Below, one piece after another: positions 10,071-19,075 of a stretch of DNA of 64,000 bases (position 1 is the first letter of the stretch; the number at the start of each line of letters is the position of its first letter). Source of the stretch: Xanthocytophaga agilis (lineage in GTDB: Bacteria > Bacteroidota > Bacteroidia > Cytophagales > 172606-1); assembly GCF_030068605.1 (NCBI RefSeq), contig NZ_JASJOU010000003.1:186001-250000 (forward strand). Reading direction: 5' to 3'. The notes beneath the pieces were generated by a model, which did not search any database, was not told the origin of the DNA, and worked only from the letters and a program-made list of their open reading frames with translations. Position numbers and translations under genes: made by a program.

Positions 10071-10368
10071 TCCACTCCGTCACGTATTCTCTCCTATTGC
10101 TTGAGTTACCAGGTTTGCAGGATGATAAAACAAACGTATAAATTAGCTTCCTTTAATGAAAGACGGTATGAGTCGGATGCTTACGGTGCATTCCCGCTCC
10201 GAGGCCGTTGACAGAGCTTTGAGAAACAAACTAGTCTGAATCAATACATCCATGCGCTTGCAAACCCGCCCGGGTAGGTATTTTTTTGTTTTCCGGTGAT
10301 ACTATCTTCTAACCACACTGTTTTCCAACCACACTATTTTCGGACAGTCAAATACACATGTTCATGTC
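10071..10368. other. intergenic stretch upstream of a lipoprotein gene
   Basis: Contains the inverted recurrence of the CGTAAGCATCCGA motif and a short tandem pair AACCACACTGTTTTCC / AACCACACTATTTTCG near 10313-10344. Nothing coding is supported. Confidence 0.35.
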
Positions 10369-10400
10369 TTGAATGCCACCCAGCCGTTGGGCTATCTTTG
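10369..10400 (+). promoter_or_regulatory. candidate Bacteroidota promoter
   Basis: TTG at 10369-10371 and TATCTTTG at 10393-10400, 21 bases apart, fit the Bacteroidota consensus TTTG-N19-21-TAnnTTTG. Transcription would start near 10405, leaving a leader of about 100 nt before the ATG at 10506. Sequence match only. Confidence 0.45.
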
Positions 10401-10505
10401 TTGTGTTACCACAAAACCTTCTACCGGGATCTAGGGTAACAGACCAACTGACAAGCATGGGGAGTTGTAAACATTTTTCTTTTTCACTTCTCAAATCTAA
10501 ATTTT

Positions 10506-11384
10506 ATGAAAACGTTTCAAATCAAAACTATCATCCTTTTTTCTGTTTTAACAGCCCTTGTTCTGTTTTTCAGCTCCTGCCAGCGAGAAAACGACATAGT
10601 GCCGCAGCCCAGTGTTACCGACAAATCAGCTAAGCTTGACCTTACTATACCACCCATCCAGATTCAGTCTGCCTATATCTCCAGGATTTCTCTATCGGCT
10701 AATGAATTTATACAGTTTTATTACCGGAGTGGCAGTACATTTCCCAGTATGGCAGATGTTACTCGTAAAAATTACTCAGACGGACAATTAGTTACCACTC
10801 GTTGGAACTTCAGCTATGATGCCAGTCGGCATCTGACCAAAGTTACCTCTACTGCAGATGGCAGAGTTATCGATGTAACTACCAACTCAGATGGCCTGAT
10901 TACCGGAGCTAGCTGTCTGATCAATGGTAGCTTTTACCTTGGCCAAACTCTTACCTACAATACATCCAATCAGCTTACTTATTTTCATATTGCATATCCG
11001 GGAGCCCATAGCAATTACGCTTTTACCTATCTGGCAGATGGCAACCTGAATACTCTTTACCGGACAGGAGAAAACGGCTCGGCAAACTTCAATATTCAAG
11101 CCACCGGGCATGATGGCAAAATAAGCCCTTGGATTTCTGCCAGAGGTAACCTTGCCTTTTGGTTCATGGTGACCATGGTGGGACGTTTAGAAGGTACGCC
11201 TGGTCTGTGGCTTTCGTACAAGAACAACGTGACTAGCTATACCATCCAGCAAGGAACACCCTATAGTGCAACAATCAGTTACTCCTATGACAGCGGTTAC
11301 GGGTATGCGGCAAGTCTGGTGGCTACCTGTACCAATCCAATCTATAATGCGGGCCCTTACGGGATTACCTATTTCTATCAGTAG
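10506..11384 (+). CDS. lipoprotein with YD-like repeats
   Basis: 292 residues. Signal peptide with lipobox LFFSSC (Cys25) and a following QRENDIV, so an exported lipoprotein probably at the outer membrane. The body contains short beta-hairpin repeats such as [20 protein letters not shown] and [14 protein letters not shown], reminiscent of YD/RHS-type repeats in Bacteroidota surface lipoproteins. Function is unknown. GC is somewhat higher than in neighbouring small genes. A GC-rich hairpin after the stop (11419-11459) probably terminates transcription. Confidence 0.75.
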   Translation: MKTFQIKTIILFSVLTALVLFFSSCQRENDIVPQPSVTDKSAKLDLTIPPIQIQSAYISRISLSANEFIQFYYRSGSTFPSMADVTRKNYSDGQLVTTRWNFSYDASRHLTKVTSTADGRVIDVTTNSDGLITGASCLINGSFYLGQTLTYNTSNQLTYFHIAYPGAHSNYAFTYLADGNLNTLYRTGENGSANFNIQATGHDGKISPWISARGNLAFWFMVTMVGRLEGTPGLWLSYKNNVTSYTIQQGTPYSATISYSYDSGYGYAASLVATCTNPIYNAGPYGITYFYQ

Positions 11385-11418
11385 CAGTGTTTTAGCGCTG
11401 ATGCCAGAGTACTGATTC

Positions 11419-11459
11419 CAAGCCGGGTGTTGCCAGTCATGAGGAAACCGCCCGGCTTG
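11419..11459 (+). terminator. rho-independent-like hairpin
   Basis: A perfect 9-bp stem, CAAGCCGGG / CCCGGCTTG, with a 23-base loop, just after the lipoprotein stop and followed by GCGTTTTGCG. The T-tract is weak. Confidence 0.45.
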
Positions 11460-11600
11460 CGTTTTGCGCCTTAATAAGTCGGCTCATCCATATATTCTTT
11501 AGATACACATCTCTAAAGACAGTCCCAGATCGCTTTGAGAAGCGGAATACTGTTTACTTTTGCTTTTATGGATTCGCTAAATTTTCATTTGGCAAAACAG

Positions 11601-12059
11601 TTATTCCCAATAATTTTTCATTAGATCCTCTACCCAGGAAGGTTGTTTTAAGCTCCCCTTTGGTTCAAATTCTTTGAATACTGGTTTTATATCTAATACA
11701 GGCGTCCCATCAATTGCATCTAAGTATTTGACTTTTAAGGTTCTACCCTTATGTTCCAGAAGTTCGACTGTGGCCAAGCCAATGGCGTTGGGTCTGTCTT
11801 TTTTTCGTTGGCCATAAATGCCCACCAAAGGATAAGCGGGATTACCTCTTGGTCGACCTGAAAAAACAATATCTCTATCTTCAACCTGATTGAAGTAGTA
11901 AATTATTTCCAGATGAGAGAAATCCGAAATCTGATCAAAGGCTTCAGTAGGAATATGATCTGCCAATTCAATTTCAGAAACAACCCCTTCCCAGTAATCA
12001 TCTGTTGGGGTTTTTCGTGTGTTTTTTACAATGGCTACTGAATGTAGTTTTATTTCCAT
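11601..12059 (-). CDS. trmO: TrmO-like tRNA methyltransferase (UPF0066/TsaA family)
   Basis: 152 residues covering the conserved beta-barrel SAM-binding domain of the YaeB/TsaA family, which N6-methylates threonylcarbamoyladenosine 37 in tRNAThr. Visible motifs: RGNPAYPLVGIYGQRKKDRPNAIGL (positions about 76-100; key R-PN-IGL) and LDAIDGTPVLDIKPV near residues 120-134. It is shorter than E. coli TrmO, which has an extra C-terminal domain, but single-domain versions are common. It starts 37 bases from a large inverted repeat shared with the divergent gene. Confidence 0.82.
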   Translation of the reverse strand: MEIKLHSVAIVKNTRKTPTDDYWEGVVSEIELADHIPTEAFDQISDFSHLEIIYYFNQVEDRDIVFSGRPRGNPAYPLVGIYGQRKKDRPNAIGLATVELLEHKGRTLKVKYLDAIDGTPVLDIKPVFKEFEPKGSLKQPSWVEDLMKNYWE

Positions 12060-12096
12060 TTGATTTTTTTTGTCATAGGGAGTTAATCTAAGCTGA

Positions 12097-12158
12097 AAAT
12101 CCTGTTAATGCGTACTAATACGATCATTATTGAGTACTAGTACGTATTGATAGGATTT
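12097..12158. promoter_or_regulatory. 62-bp inverted repeat between divergent genes
   Basis: Arms of 25 bases at 12097-12121 and 12134-12158 match at 21 of 25 positions when inverted, with a 12-base centre. It lies between the starts of the trmO-like gene (12059, minus) and 12215 (plus). It could be a dimeric operator, a cruciform or a small mobile remnant. No homologous copy was noticed elsewhere in the window. Confidence 0.5.
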
Positions 12159-12214
12159 ATTTTTACTTCGTTATTGGGCTATGCTTTGTAAACATATTCT
12201 TCTCTATTTAACGA

Positions 12215-12634
12215 ATGAAAGATGCCAATACGCGACTGAAAGTAGGTGATATTGTTGAAAATATTCTGTCTGGTGCTCAAATGACCATCATTCACATAAC
12301 GTCTGATAAGGTGTTCAATCAAGAGATTTTCCATTGTGCCTATTTTGACAAAAAGTATTTTATGGAAATAGAAATCTTTCAGCCGGAAGAAATTAGATTC
12401 CCTTCTTCATCAAAGGATGTGGAAAGAAAAGAAAGTGATATGAACATAAGCGATATGAACATGCAGGATAGAGTACTATGTAAACATCAGGTGAATTCAG
12501 ACAAACCAGTTATGAAAGTTACAGGTCTTTACCCGACTAGTATTCCACATGTCATCTGCAAATGGTTAACCCTAGATGGAGAAATACAAACTGAAATTCT
12601 TCCCTTGACAGCATTAAAAAAAGCTGAGTACTAA
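12215..12634 (+). CDS. small protein with YodC/DUF2158-like modules
   Basis: 139 residues. The first half begins RLKVGDIVENILSGAQMTII and resembles the YodC/DUF2158 pattern (F-K-x-G-D-x-V-x-x-x-S-G-x-x-M-x-x). The second half repeats a similar plan (MQDRVLCKHQ ... MKVTGLY ... VICKWLTLDGEIQTE), so it may be a tandem of two small SH3-like modules. Role unknown, cytoplasmic. The divergent inverted repeat upstream may control it. Confidence 0.6.
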   Translation: MKDANTRLKVGDIVENILSGAQMTIIHITSDKVFNQEIFHCAYFDKKYFMEIEIFQPEEIRFPSSSKDVERKESDMNISDMNMQDRVLCKHQVNSDKPVMKVTGLYPTSIPHVICKWLTLDGEIQTEILPLTALKKAEY

Positions 12635-12823
12635 AACTACTTTTCTACGTTTAATCCAAGAAAAATGCACCTTAGAAAAGTGAAAGAAAAATAGGACTTG
12701 TCCAGTATCGTAAAATAAAGTGGTTTTATGTGAAGGGATTACTAATTTTTCACTAACTGTCCGATCAAGTCGTGACTAGTTCACTTTTGCAAAACGGCTG
12801 TTAGCGGTTCGGGCTTCTTTTGT

Positions 12824-13480
12824 CTATGGATATTCAAAACCAAATTCAATATAATCGAGTTTATCATTTTTCAGTCTGTAAATTGCATAATAAGTTGGCA
12901 TATTGTTGCTCGTCAATAGTTTTGTTTTGCTGTCATTTGGAAGCTCAATTCTGTAATTAAGTTCAATACTGATTTTTGTGCTGTCTTTGGCTACATAACA
13001 AGTTCCAAGTTTTTTAATGATTTCTTTTTTGCTTATTCCAAGTTTAATTTCTTTTTCAGTCTTAAATTCCTTTGTATTTATTTGTCGGAAGTTCTGTGTA
13101 GAGTTGTCCGAATAAGCTATTTTGAAAATACTCACCTGGCTGTAATAGTCTCCTGGATGCACTGTCAGTCCAAGTTTTTGTTTTTTGTCACTCGAATAAA
13201 ATACATGAGTAGAGTCGCCTTCTAATTTGGTTTGCTTTCCTAAAATAGCTAAAGTGCTTTTTACATCTCCTATTTTAATACCAGCCACAGAAGTGTCTGG
13301 GTCAACAAAAGAACATTTGGATTTATTCAATTTTTGTTGTTTTTCATACTCTTCACGTAATTCTTTGTCTGGTCCAAGAACAAGTTCTAGTCTATCGTTT
13401 TTGTCAACAGAATTTGACTGCGAATTAGTGTAGTTTGTCAAGAGTAAAATTGTCAATATTGCTACTACTATTCCCTTCAT
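12824..13480 (-). CDS. secreted hypothetical protein
   Basis: 218 residues with a signal peptide (MKGIVVAILTILLLTNYTNSQ) and a soluble lysine-rich body. Two segments share a pattern (AGIKIGDVKSTLAILGKQ and IKLGISKKEIIKKLGT), as in repeated small beta-alpha modules of Bacteroidota periplasmic proteins. I do not recognise a named family. Codon use is lysine/AAA-rich and unlike the neighbouring GH5 gene, which hints at separate origin. Confidence 0.65.
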   Translation of the reverse strand: MKGIVVAILTILLLTNYTNSQSNSVDKNDRLELVLGPDKELREEYEKQQKLNKSKCSFVDPDTSVAGIKIGDVKSTLAILGKQTKLEGDSTHVFYSSDKKQKLGLTVHPGDYYSQVSIFKIAYSDNSTQNFRQINTKEFKTEKEIKLGISKKEIIKKLGTCYVAKDSTKISIELNYRIELPNDSKTKLLTSNNMPTYYAIYRLKNDKLDYIEFGFEYP

Positions 13481-13539
13481 TGTTTGTCGGTTTGTGTCGT
13501 TATAGCCTGACCGTTAACTCGTAAATAGACGCATGTTTT

Positions 13540-13574
13540 GCATTCTTTCGTAACAAATATACCAAAAAGAATGC
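13540..13574. promoter_or_regulatory. short inverted repeat upstream of a secreted-protein gene
   Basis: GCATTCTTT (13540-13548) and AAAGAATGC (13566-13574) form a perfect 9-base inverted repeat with a 17-base centre in the gap between the GH5 stop and the 12824-13480 start. It may be a terminator for GH5 or an operator; there is no decisive T-tract. Confidence 0.3.
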
Positions 13575-13754
13575 GCAGGTTGGATAACTATTCCATTGAT
13601 TATACCTGGAAGCAAACAATGATTAGTTTCCTTAAGAGTCAATACCTCAAATGATGTATTTTTAACAAAAGGTTATCAGTATAAGCGATCATTACTTAGA
13701 TGATTGACATGCAACCTGTTTTGTTGGACAACGGCAATTTTTAAGGACATCGGG

Positions 13755-14843
13755 TTAAGGACATTGTGAATTATTCACTAGAAATGGTGCCAGAATGGAC
13801 GTTTTCTGAATGCTATTTGTATGGGTAAGGGCTGTTTCTTTGCCCCAACCTGTCAAATTAGTGAACTGGCCGTCTGTGCTCATGTCCATCACTGAACACA
13901 GCGGATCGCCTCCGCCCGCATTGCCCGGTCCCCATTCCCAAGCCAGCCACCCAATACCTAGCCGTTGAGCTTCACTGATAATGGTCTGGTAATCTACCTT
14001 TCCATTGGGTCCGCAAATACTCTCATCCCCTGCGTACGCTCCATAAGCGGCAAACTCACCCACAATAAATGGCAGGCTGGCATTGACAGCCGCTTCAAAT
14101 TGCTGTCTGATAAATTGTGCATTAGCCCCCAAAGCAATAGGCCAGTAAGTATGTACCGAAAACAGTAGGTTCTTAGCCGGATCGGCCTGTATCAAATCAG
14201 CTCCAACACGCACCAGTTGCTCAAGATTTTTTCCCCAATCCGAGCCATCGATCACCAACGGCGTGTGAATACCCGCCTGCCGGAGTTGTTGCACAGCATC
14301 TGTGTAGCCTTGTATAAACTGAGCATCGGTCACCTGGTCATCACCACACTCGTTGGCAATATTGACCAGCAGGTACTGCTCGTGTTTTTTAATAAGCTGT
14401 ACAATATCCGATCGTTTCCAGAATGCAACCATTTGTCCCAGCTTGCTCCACTCACCTGTGGCATCGTGCACTTCGACCATCGGAATCATTTGTTGGGCAA
14501 CACAAAGCGAAATCAGATTGTCCAGTTCAGCCGCTGAAGTAGGTTGCCCGTTTTCCTCGCGGGCAAGCCAGACAATCCGAACACAATTGGCACCGGTTTT
14601 GGCAATCTGGGCGAAGGAGCTCCCCGTTCGGTCGGTCCATACGTTCATCTTGTTGACTCCCCGCAACAGGACCTGGTTGCCACAATGATCATACAGGAAC
14701 CGCCCCTGTACGTAGAAGCCTGGTCGTTGGGCAGCAGTTGTATCAGGCGTTTGTGAGACAGAGTCCTGTCGCTTACAAGCTCCAGCCAGCAAGCCGATGC
14801 CTAGCACTGACAACCAAAACACGAAAAGGATGCATACTTTCAT
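13755..14843 (-). CDS. lipoprotein glycoside hydrolase, family 5-like
   Basis: 362 residues. Signal peptide and lipobox GLLAGAC (Cys23) predict a lipid-anchored enzyme. The body has the GH5 (clan A) landmarks of a TIM-barrel endo-beta-glycanase: RGVNKMNVW near residue 61, the acid/base Glu165 in VNIANECG, HTYW near 231 and the nucleophile Glu263 in PFIVGEFAAYG, then WEWGPG. The WLAREENG and IANE context is nearest to beta-mannanase or cellulase subfamilies; I cannot choose the substrate. It stands alone, without a SusCD pair. Confidence 0.85.
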   Translation of the reverse strand: MKVCILFVFWLSVLGIGLLAGACKRQDSVSQTPDTTAAQRPGFYVQGRFLYDHCGNQVLLRGVNKMNVWTDRTGSSFAQIAKTGANCVRIVWLAREENGQPTSAAELDNLISLCVAQQMIPMVEVHDATGEWSKLGQMVAFWKRSDIVQLIKKHEQYLLVNIANECGDDQVTDAQFIQGYTDAVQQLRQAGIHTPLVIDGSDWGKNLEQLVRVGADLIQADPAKNLLFSVHTYWPIALGANAQFIRQQFEAAVNASLPFIVGEFAAYGAYAGDESICGPNGKVDYQTIISEAQRLGIGWLAWEWGPGNAGGGDPLCSVMDMSTDGQFTNLTGWGKETALTHTNSIQKTSILAPFLVNNSQCP

Positions 14844-14995
14844 ACATTTACTTCAGAAAAGTTTGGAGTCACCAATTTACCTCAATCAGGTCTGTTGAGT
14901 CAATAACCTTTTTCACACAAAAGTAATCCGTCACACGACAAGAGGTAATAAACCAGTGGTAATAACTATTTCTCTTGGTTGCCCCTAACGGTCAA

Positions 14996-15098
14996 GTATA
15001 AGCGCAGTGCGGATTTCGGAGCGATTCATTAACCGCCCACAGTAAACTTTGCTAAATGCCAAATCAATTTAGCTATTCAGCCCGCATTACGCTTATAC
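14996..15098. other. spaced inverted repeat
   Basis: GTATAAGCGCAGTGCGG (14996-15012) and an inverted partner at 15082-15098 match at 15 of 17 positions, about 70 bases apart, between the GH5 start and the SDR stop. The role is unknown; it could be a transcript-end structure. Confidence 0.35.
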
Positions 15099-15125
15099 AA
15101 TGGTAACGATTGGTATTTTCTTCTT

Positions 15126-16016
15126 TCAAAGATTTAAAATCTCTTTACTATCATTCCATACTTTCTCCATTACTTCATCTTTTTGAGCAAGTTCGGAAGG
15201 CAAAGGAAAGGTCATTTTTCCCGCTCTCAATGCAGCATATTCTTTCCCCGCAGGTATACTTATTTTACCAAGTGCAATGTCAGCCAGTGCTTTGCCGGCA
15301 TCCTCAATACTATTCGATTTTGGAAACACCCGTTTTCTTAAAAATGAAATCGAAAATAGTTTCCAAAGAATGCGACGGACGATACCAAGATTTTGCGTCA
15401 GCCCTGTTCCTGGAGTCGGTCCTGGGTCATAAGCAATTCCTTCCCAATTTCCTGTAAGCGTATTGATATACCTTGCAGTTAGCAGATTGCATAATTTAGA
15501 AGAAGCATAAGCCCTTTCGGCATTAATTTTATCCTTTTCATCAAGCGTTTCATCCTTTTCGGGGTAGGCTAACCAATAGATGTTTGCGTGTTTTGGTGGA
15601 GCAACCCGAGAGCCTTCGTCAGGATTGTGTGTACCACTTGTCGTTAAAATAATTTTAGTAGTATCTGCAAGATTTTGTTTCAGTAAGTCAATCAACAAAA
15701 AATGGGCTAAATGATTGACTGCAAATGTTGTTTCAAACCCATCTTCCGTTTTAGTGTCCACAGTTGGAATGCTTATTCCTGCATTACAAATCAGTACGTC
15801 AATTTTTTTGTTTTCAATCGTTGAAATTACAGCAGAGGAAAATTCCTTTACCGATCGTACGCTTTTTAAGTTTAAAGGCAAGTGTTCCGCACCTTCAATG
15901 CGCTTATTTCTATTGCCTAAAATTAAGTGAGTACCCGGTTCTTGCAGGAGTTTTTTGGAGGTAATAGCACCAAATCCCGAAGTGCCGCCTGTCATTACAA
16001 TTATCTTTTCAGCCAT
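15126..16016 (-). CDS. short-chain dehydrogenase/reductase (SDR)
   Basis: 296 residues from the ATG at 16016, chosen over an upstream ATG at 16082 because the Rossmann motif TGGTSGFG should lie near the N-terminus. SDR features: glycine-rich TGGTSGFG, ICNAG, catalytic Ser in ILTTSGTH and Tyr/Lys in AYASSK, then a loop similar to protochlorophyllide-reductase/WWOX-like classical SDRs (YDPGPTPGTGL). Oxidises or reduces an unknown carbonyl/alcohol with NAD(P). It follows the AraC gene on the same strand, so probably one transcription unit under that regulator. Confidence 0.88.
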   Translation of the reverse strand: MAEKIIVMTGGTSGFGAITSKKLLQEPGTHLILGNRNKRIEGAEHLPLNLKSVRSVKEFSSAVISTIENKKIDVLICNAGISIPTVDTKTEDGFETTFAVNHLAHFLLIDLLKQNLADTTKIILTTSGTHNPDEGSRVAPPKHANIYWLAYPEKDETLDEKDKINAERAYASSKLCNLLTARYINTLTGNWEGIAYDPGPTPGTGLTQNLGIVRRILWKLFSISFLRKRVFPKSNSIEDAGKALADIALGKISIPAGKEYAALRAGKMTFPLPSELAQKDEVMEKVWNDSKEILNL

Positions 16017-16086
16017 ATAAATATAGTTTTTCACTGCAAAGCTGACTATTGCCTGACTGAAAAAATTGTACACTAGCGACATCTTG

Positions 16087-16977
16087 CTAAACGGCTGAAC
16101 TGGTGCGGATTAGTTTATTTAGTTGGCGGTAAAAATCGGCTTTTTCAAAAAAATGGTTTGGTCTATAGTTCGTGAAGAATTTAAAATCTCTTGAAAAATG
16201 AGACTGGTCAAAATAGCCCGAATTGTAGCCCACGTCGGTTAGGGTGTTATATTCAAACTGCATTTGCTTAAATGCTTTTTGGAAACGGCTAATTCTTCTG
16301 TATGATTGAATATTGACGCCTATCAGTTTTTTGAATGTACGTTCTAATTGTCGATTACTTAATGGAATGGTTTGTTTCAATTCAGTGATCGATAAATCAT
16401 CATTTAAATCCCATGTATCAACCATATCAAAAATAGCCTGTTCTATGTCTGAAGGCTTTCTGATACGTGCTATTAAAAAATCTTCAATAAGGGATATGTT
16501 TTCTTTTAAATTCGTATGAGATAGTAAACAGTTGTTCAATTCGTTTGCTTTGTTACCCCATACAGAATCACTTTCAATAATAGTATTTGCGAATTTATCA
16601 ATTTGAATAGTGGTAAATCGACTCATTCCATAGGGAGAAAACCTGACAAAAACTCCTTTACCTTTCTCCCATTTCATGGGTAGAGGTTCCGTTTGAATGC
16701 CAATCAGAAAATTGCGGTATTGTGAGTTGTGAATAGTAACAGACAAGTTGGTAAGAGCCCAAACCATTCCATTTTTAGGAACAAATTCTTTACGTAGGGG
16801 TTGTTCGTTTTCTGTTTCGAGAATCACAAATTCTGTAACAAACCTTCGCAAAAATATATTTTCTGGCTGTATTGAAATATGGTTTATCATTTTTACTTTT
16901 TTACTAGTCGCTAACATGTATACACCCGAAACACCTTTACTAGTTCCGTGTATTGCAGCAATAATGTGATTGCACAC
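16087..16977 (-). CDS. AraC-family transcriptional regulator
   Basis: 296 residues from the first ATG; the in-frame ATG at 16890 (MINHISIQ) is more likely, giving 267 residues. The N-terminal sensor resembles the DUF6597-type domain (FVPKNGMVWALTNLSV); the C-terminal HTH contains LSNRQLERTFKKLIGVN and the second-helix signature VGYNSGYFDQSHFSRDFK. It directly precedes the SDR gene on the same strand and likely controls it. Ligand unknown. Confidence 0.88.
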   Translation of the reverse strand: MCNHIIAAIHGTSKGVSGVYMLATSKKVKMINHISIQPENIFLRRFVTEFVILETENEQPLRKEFVPKNGMVWALTNLSVTIHNSQYRNFLIGIQTEPLPMKWEKGKGVFVRFSPYGMSRFTTIQIDKFANTIIESDSVWGNKANELNNCLLSHTNLKENISLIEDFLIARIRKPSDIEQAIFDMVDTWDLNDDLSITELKQTIPLSNRQLERTFKKLIGVNIQSYRRISRFQKAFKQMQFEYNTLTDVGYNSGYFDQSHFSRDFKFFTNYRPNHFFEKADFYRQLNKLIRTSSAV

Positions 16978-17154
16978 AACAAAGTGACTTTTTAAAGCTC
17001 TTGTCAGGTAGTAAAAAATACCCGAAATAGCTCCTCAGATACCCTCTCACTCAATCACCAAACATCCTTATGTGATCTCCAACAAGATCATACCTCTGGT
17101 ATTCAAACCTGTATATCTTTCCTGAATCCCAATAGGCAAAAAGCAGAAACAAAC

Positions 17155-18189
17155 ATGATTCTTTTTCGTAAACGCATATATATCCTTTCTTCTATGAAAT
17201 ATACTTTCCTTTATCTTCTACTAACACCTCTACTTCTAAGTACTTCATGCAAAAAAGACGACGTTAGTGACTCCAATGCTGACTTATCAGGCATTGAGTT
17301 TAAACAGGAGATGCGAAACTTTGTACAAGGTATAAGTACTTATAGCAAAAGTATAAAAGCAGGTATGCTTATTATTCCTCAAAATGGTCATCAGATACTG
17401 ACCCAAAACGGTGAGCCACAGGGCCCTTTAGCTACTTCATACATCACAGCCATTGATGGCATAGGCCGGGAAGACCTTTTTTATGGGTATGATAATGACA
17501 ATACACCAACCAAAGCTTCAGATCAGAATGAAATGCTTCCTTTTTTGAACATAGCCAAAGATCATCAGGTAAAGGTACTCGTTACAGACTACTGTTCAAC
17601 TCAGTCCTACATGGATGATTCCTATACTAAAAATAAAGAGAAGGGATTTATTTCATTTGCGGCAGATCACCGCGAACTGGATCATATTCCAGCCTATCCT
17701 GTTAAACCGTATGCCGAAAATAATCAGAATATTACCAATTTATCAGCAGCCCAAAATTTCCTGTATGTATTGAATACGGCGTCATATACCTCTAAAGCTG
17801 CATTTCTGGATGCAGTGAAAGCTACTAATTATGATGCCATTATTATGGATTTATTCTTCAATGATATCGCCTTTTCGAATACTGAAATTCAATCTCTAAA
17901 GACAAAAGCAAATGGAGGAAAGCGACTTGTTATCTGCTATATGAGTATTGGAGAAGCTGAAGATTATCGCTACTACTGGAATGATACCTGGAAAAGCAAC
18001 AAACCAGCCTGGCTCGAAAAAGAAAATCCGGAGTGGAAAGGTAATTATAAAGTGTACTACTGGAACAAAGACTGGCAAAACATTATCTATGGAAATGATC
18101 AGTCCTATGTAAAAAAGATAACGGATGCCGGATTTGATGGTTTGTATCTCGATATCATAGATGCCTTTGAATATTTTGAAAACAAATAA
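17155..18189 (+). CDS. lipoprotein, GH114-like (TM1410-type) glycosidase
   Basis: 344 residues from the first ATG; the ATG at 17194 (MKYTFLYLLL) fits the signal peptide better. Lipobox LLLSTSC. The C-terminal half carries TIM-barrel motifs of the TM1410 / endo-alpha-1,4-polygalactosaminidase family: VICYMSIGEAEDYRYYW, WLEKENPEWKGNYKVYYW and GFDGLYLDIIDAFEYF, with conserved acidic residues after the barrel strands. Such enzymes cleave galactosamine-containing exopolysaccharide. The protein stops soon after the DIID motif, so it is at the short end for the family. Confidence 0.8.
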   Translation: MILFRKRIYILSSMKYTFLYLLLTPLLLSTSCKKDDVSDSNADLSGIEFKQEMRNFVQGISTYSKSIKAGMLIIPQNGHQILTQNGEPQGPLATSYITAIDGIGREDLFYGYDNDNTPTKASDQNEMLPFLNIAKDHQVKVLVTDYCSTQSYMDDSYTKNKEKGFISFAADHRELDHIPAYPVKPYAENNQNITNLSAAQNFLYVLNTASYTSKAAFLDAVKATNYDAIIMDLFFNDIAFSNTEIQSLKTKANGGKRLVICYMSIGEAEDYRYYWNDTWKSNKPAWLEKENPEWKGNYKVYYWNKDWQNIIYGNDQSYVKKITDAGFDGLYLDIIDAFEYFENK

Positions 18190-18238
18190 AATGCTAAACC
18201 ACCCTCTTTAGTTTTGTCTATAACTTATCCTACATGAA

Positions 18239-18511
18239 AGACTTTGTTTACTCCTACCAGTGAAGAAGAGCTATGGCTGGCTTCCGCCTGCCATTTACAA
18301 ATTGTGGCTTACGTGTTTTAAACCCATAGATAAAAGCCGGATGGGATCGAAGCTGATCGTCATTTAGTTCGGTCCGACTCCAGAAGAAAACCCAATCCAG
18401 ACGATTATTCCAATGGGTGTTACATCCATTGAAGGGGAAACGTATCCCGAGGATTTTGATTATCGATTAGTGGATTTGTTAATGAATGATTTTTGGCCGG
18501 TTTTATACCCT
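18239..18511 (+). other. possible degenerate coding remnant
   Basis: One forward frame reads WLPPAIYKLWLTCFKPIDK ... KLIVI-stop-FGPTPEENPIQTIIPMGV ... EDFDYRLVDLLMNDFWPVLY. The composition is protein-like, broken by a stop at about 18375. No family is recognised and no start is evident. It could be chance. Confidence 0.25.
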
Positions 18512-18550
18512 GCCAAGAGGGCCAGCAACAACTGTTCTGGCCCTCTTGGC
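18512..18550 (+). terminator. strong hairpin
   Basis: A perfect 14-bp stem, GCCAAGAGGGCCAG / CTGGCCCTCTTGGC, with an 11-base loop, followed by TACCACCCTTTTTGG. Probably a transcription terminator for the GH114-like gene or for the vanished gene before it. Confidence 0.55.
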
Positions 18551-18650
18551 TACCACCCTTTTTGGTCAACATTGATAAGTCCCCCTGAACATCGAGGATA
18601 ACGAGAAAGGCGGTGGAAATACACTTTGCTCCCCACATCCGGTATATGTT

Positions 18651-18770
18651 TGCCTTGATTTAGGCTGTATAAACCGTCGTTAGGTGTAGTCTTCTGACTC
18701 TGCCGTGGCGGACAGATACGACTTTGCAGGCAGGTAGTCTCTGACTACCCGACGAAGACTAATCAAGGCA
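18651..18770. repeat. nested palindromic element
   Basis: A 120-bp block bounded by a perfect 10-base inverted repeat (TGCCTTGATT / AATCAAGGCA) with inner complementary pairs: AGTCTTC / GAAGACT and the perfect small hairpin GGTAGT-CTCTG-ACTACC. It would fold into a branched structure. It may be an RNA, a terminator-like structure or a tiny mobile element. No second full copy was noticed. Confidence 0.4.
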
Positions 18771-18790
18771 CTGCCCGCACACTGTAGGCA

Positions 18791-18987
18791 CAAGCCGATG
18801 CCTTATCCTGTCCCAGAACTTTTTCAATTTTGAAGGCCTTAGGGAAAACCTCTCTTTTTTGACCTTACACCTTTTTTGTCCTCCTGAAAGGATCTCTTGG
18901 CAAGACCGGCGGCCTTTCCGACTGGAGAGTAATTCTCTCAGGAAGGAAAAATGTCTCTATTTGTCACAAGTTTCTTTCAGAAGGACA
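18791..18987 (+). mobile_element. MITE-like inverted-repeat element, copy 2
   Basis: The core (18877-18987, 111 bp) starts TGTCCTCCTGAAAGGATC and ends with the imperfect inverted partner TTTCTTTCAGAAGGACA. Inner blocks GGCAAGACCGGCGGCCTTTCC-like and CTCTATTTGTCACAAG are shared with copy 1. The 86 bp before it (18791-18876) also align with the sequence before copy 1 (TTTTTCAATTTTGA and neighbours). It lacks the palindromic insert present in copy 1. Confidence 0.7.
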
Positions 18988-19075
18988 AAAAAGAAATATG
19001 AAAAAAAGAAATAAACTTCCTTAAGTTGACAGCATTGAGCGTCCTCTTTCGCCAGAAAGGGAGGACTATTTACTA

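Noticed and set aside
12737-15100. integron attC-like sites around the 12824 gene
   Set aside because: Short GTTAGCG and TAACGG motifs occur near gene ends, but the paired core sites and stem of an attC could not be assembled, and there is no integrase.
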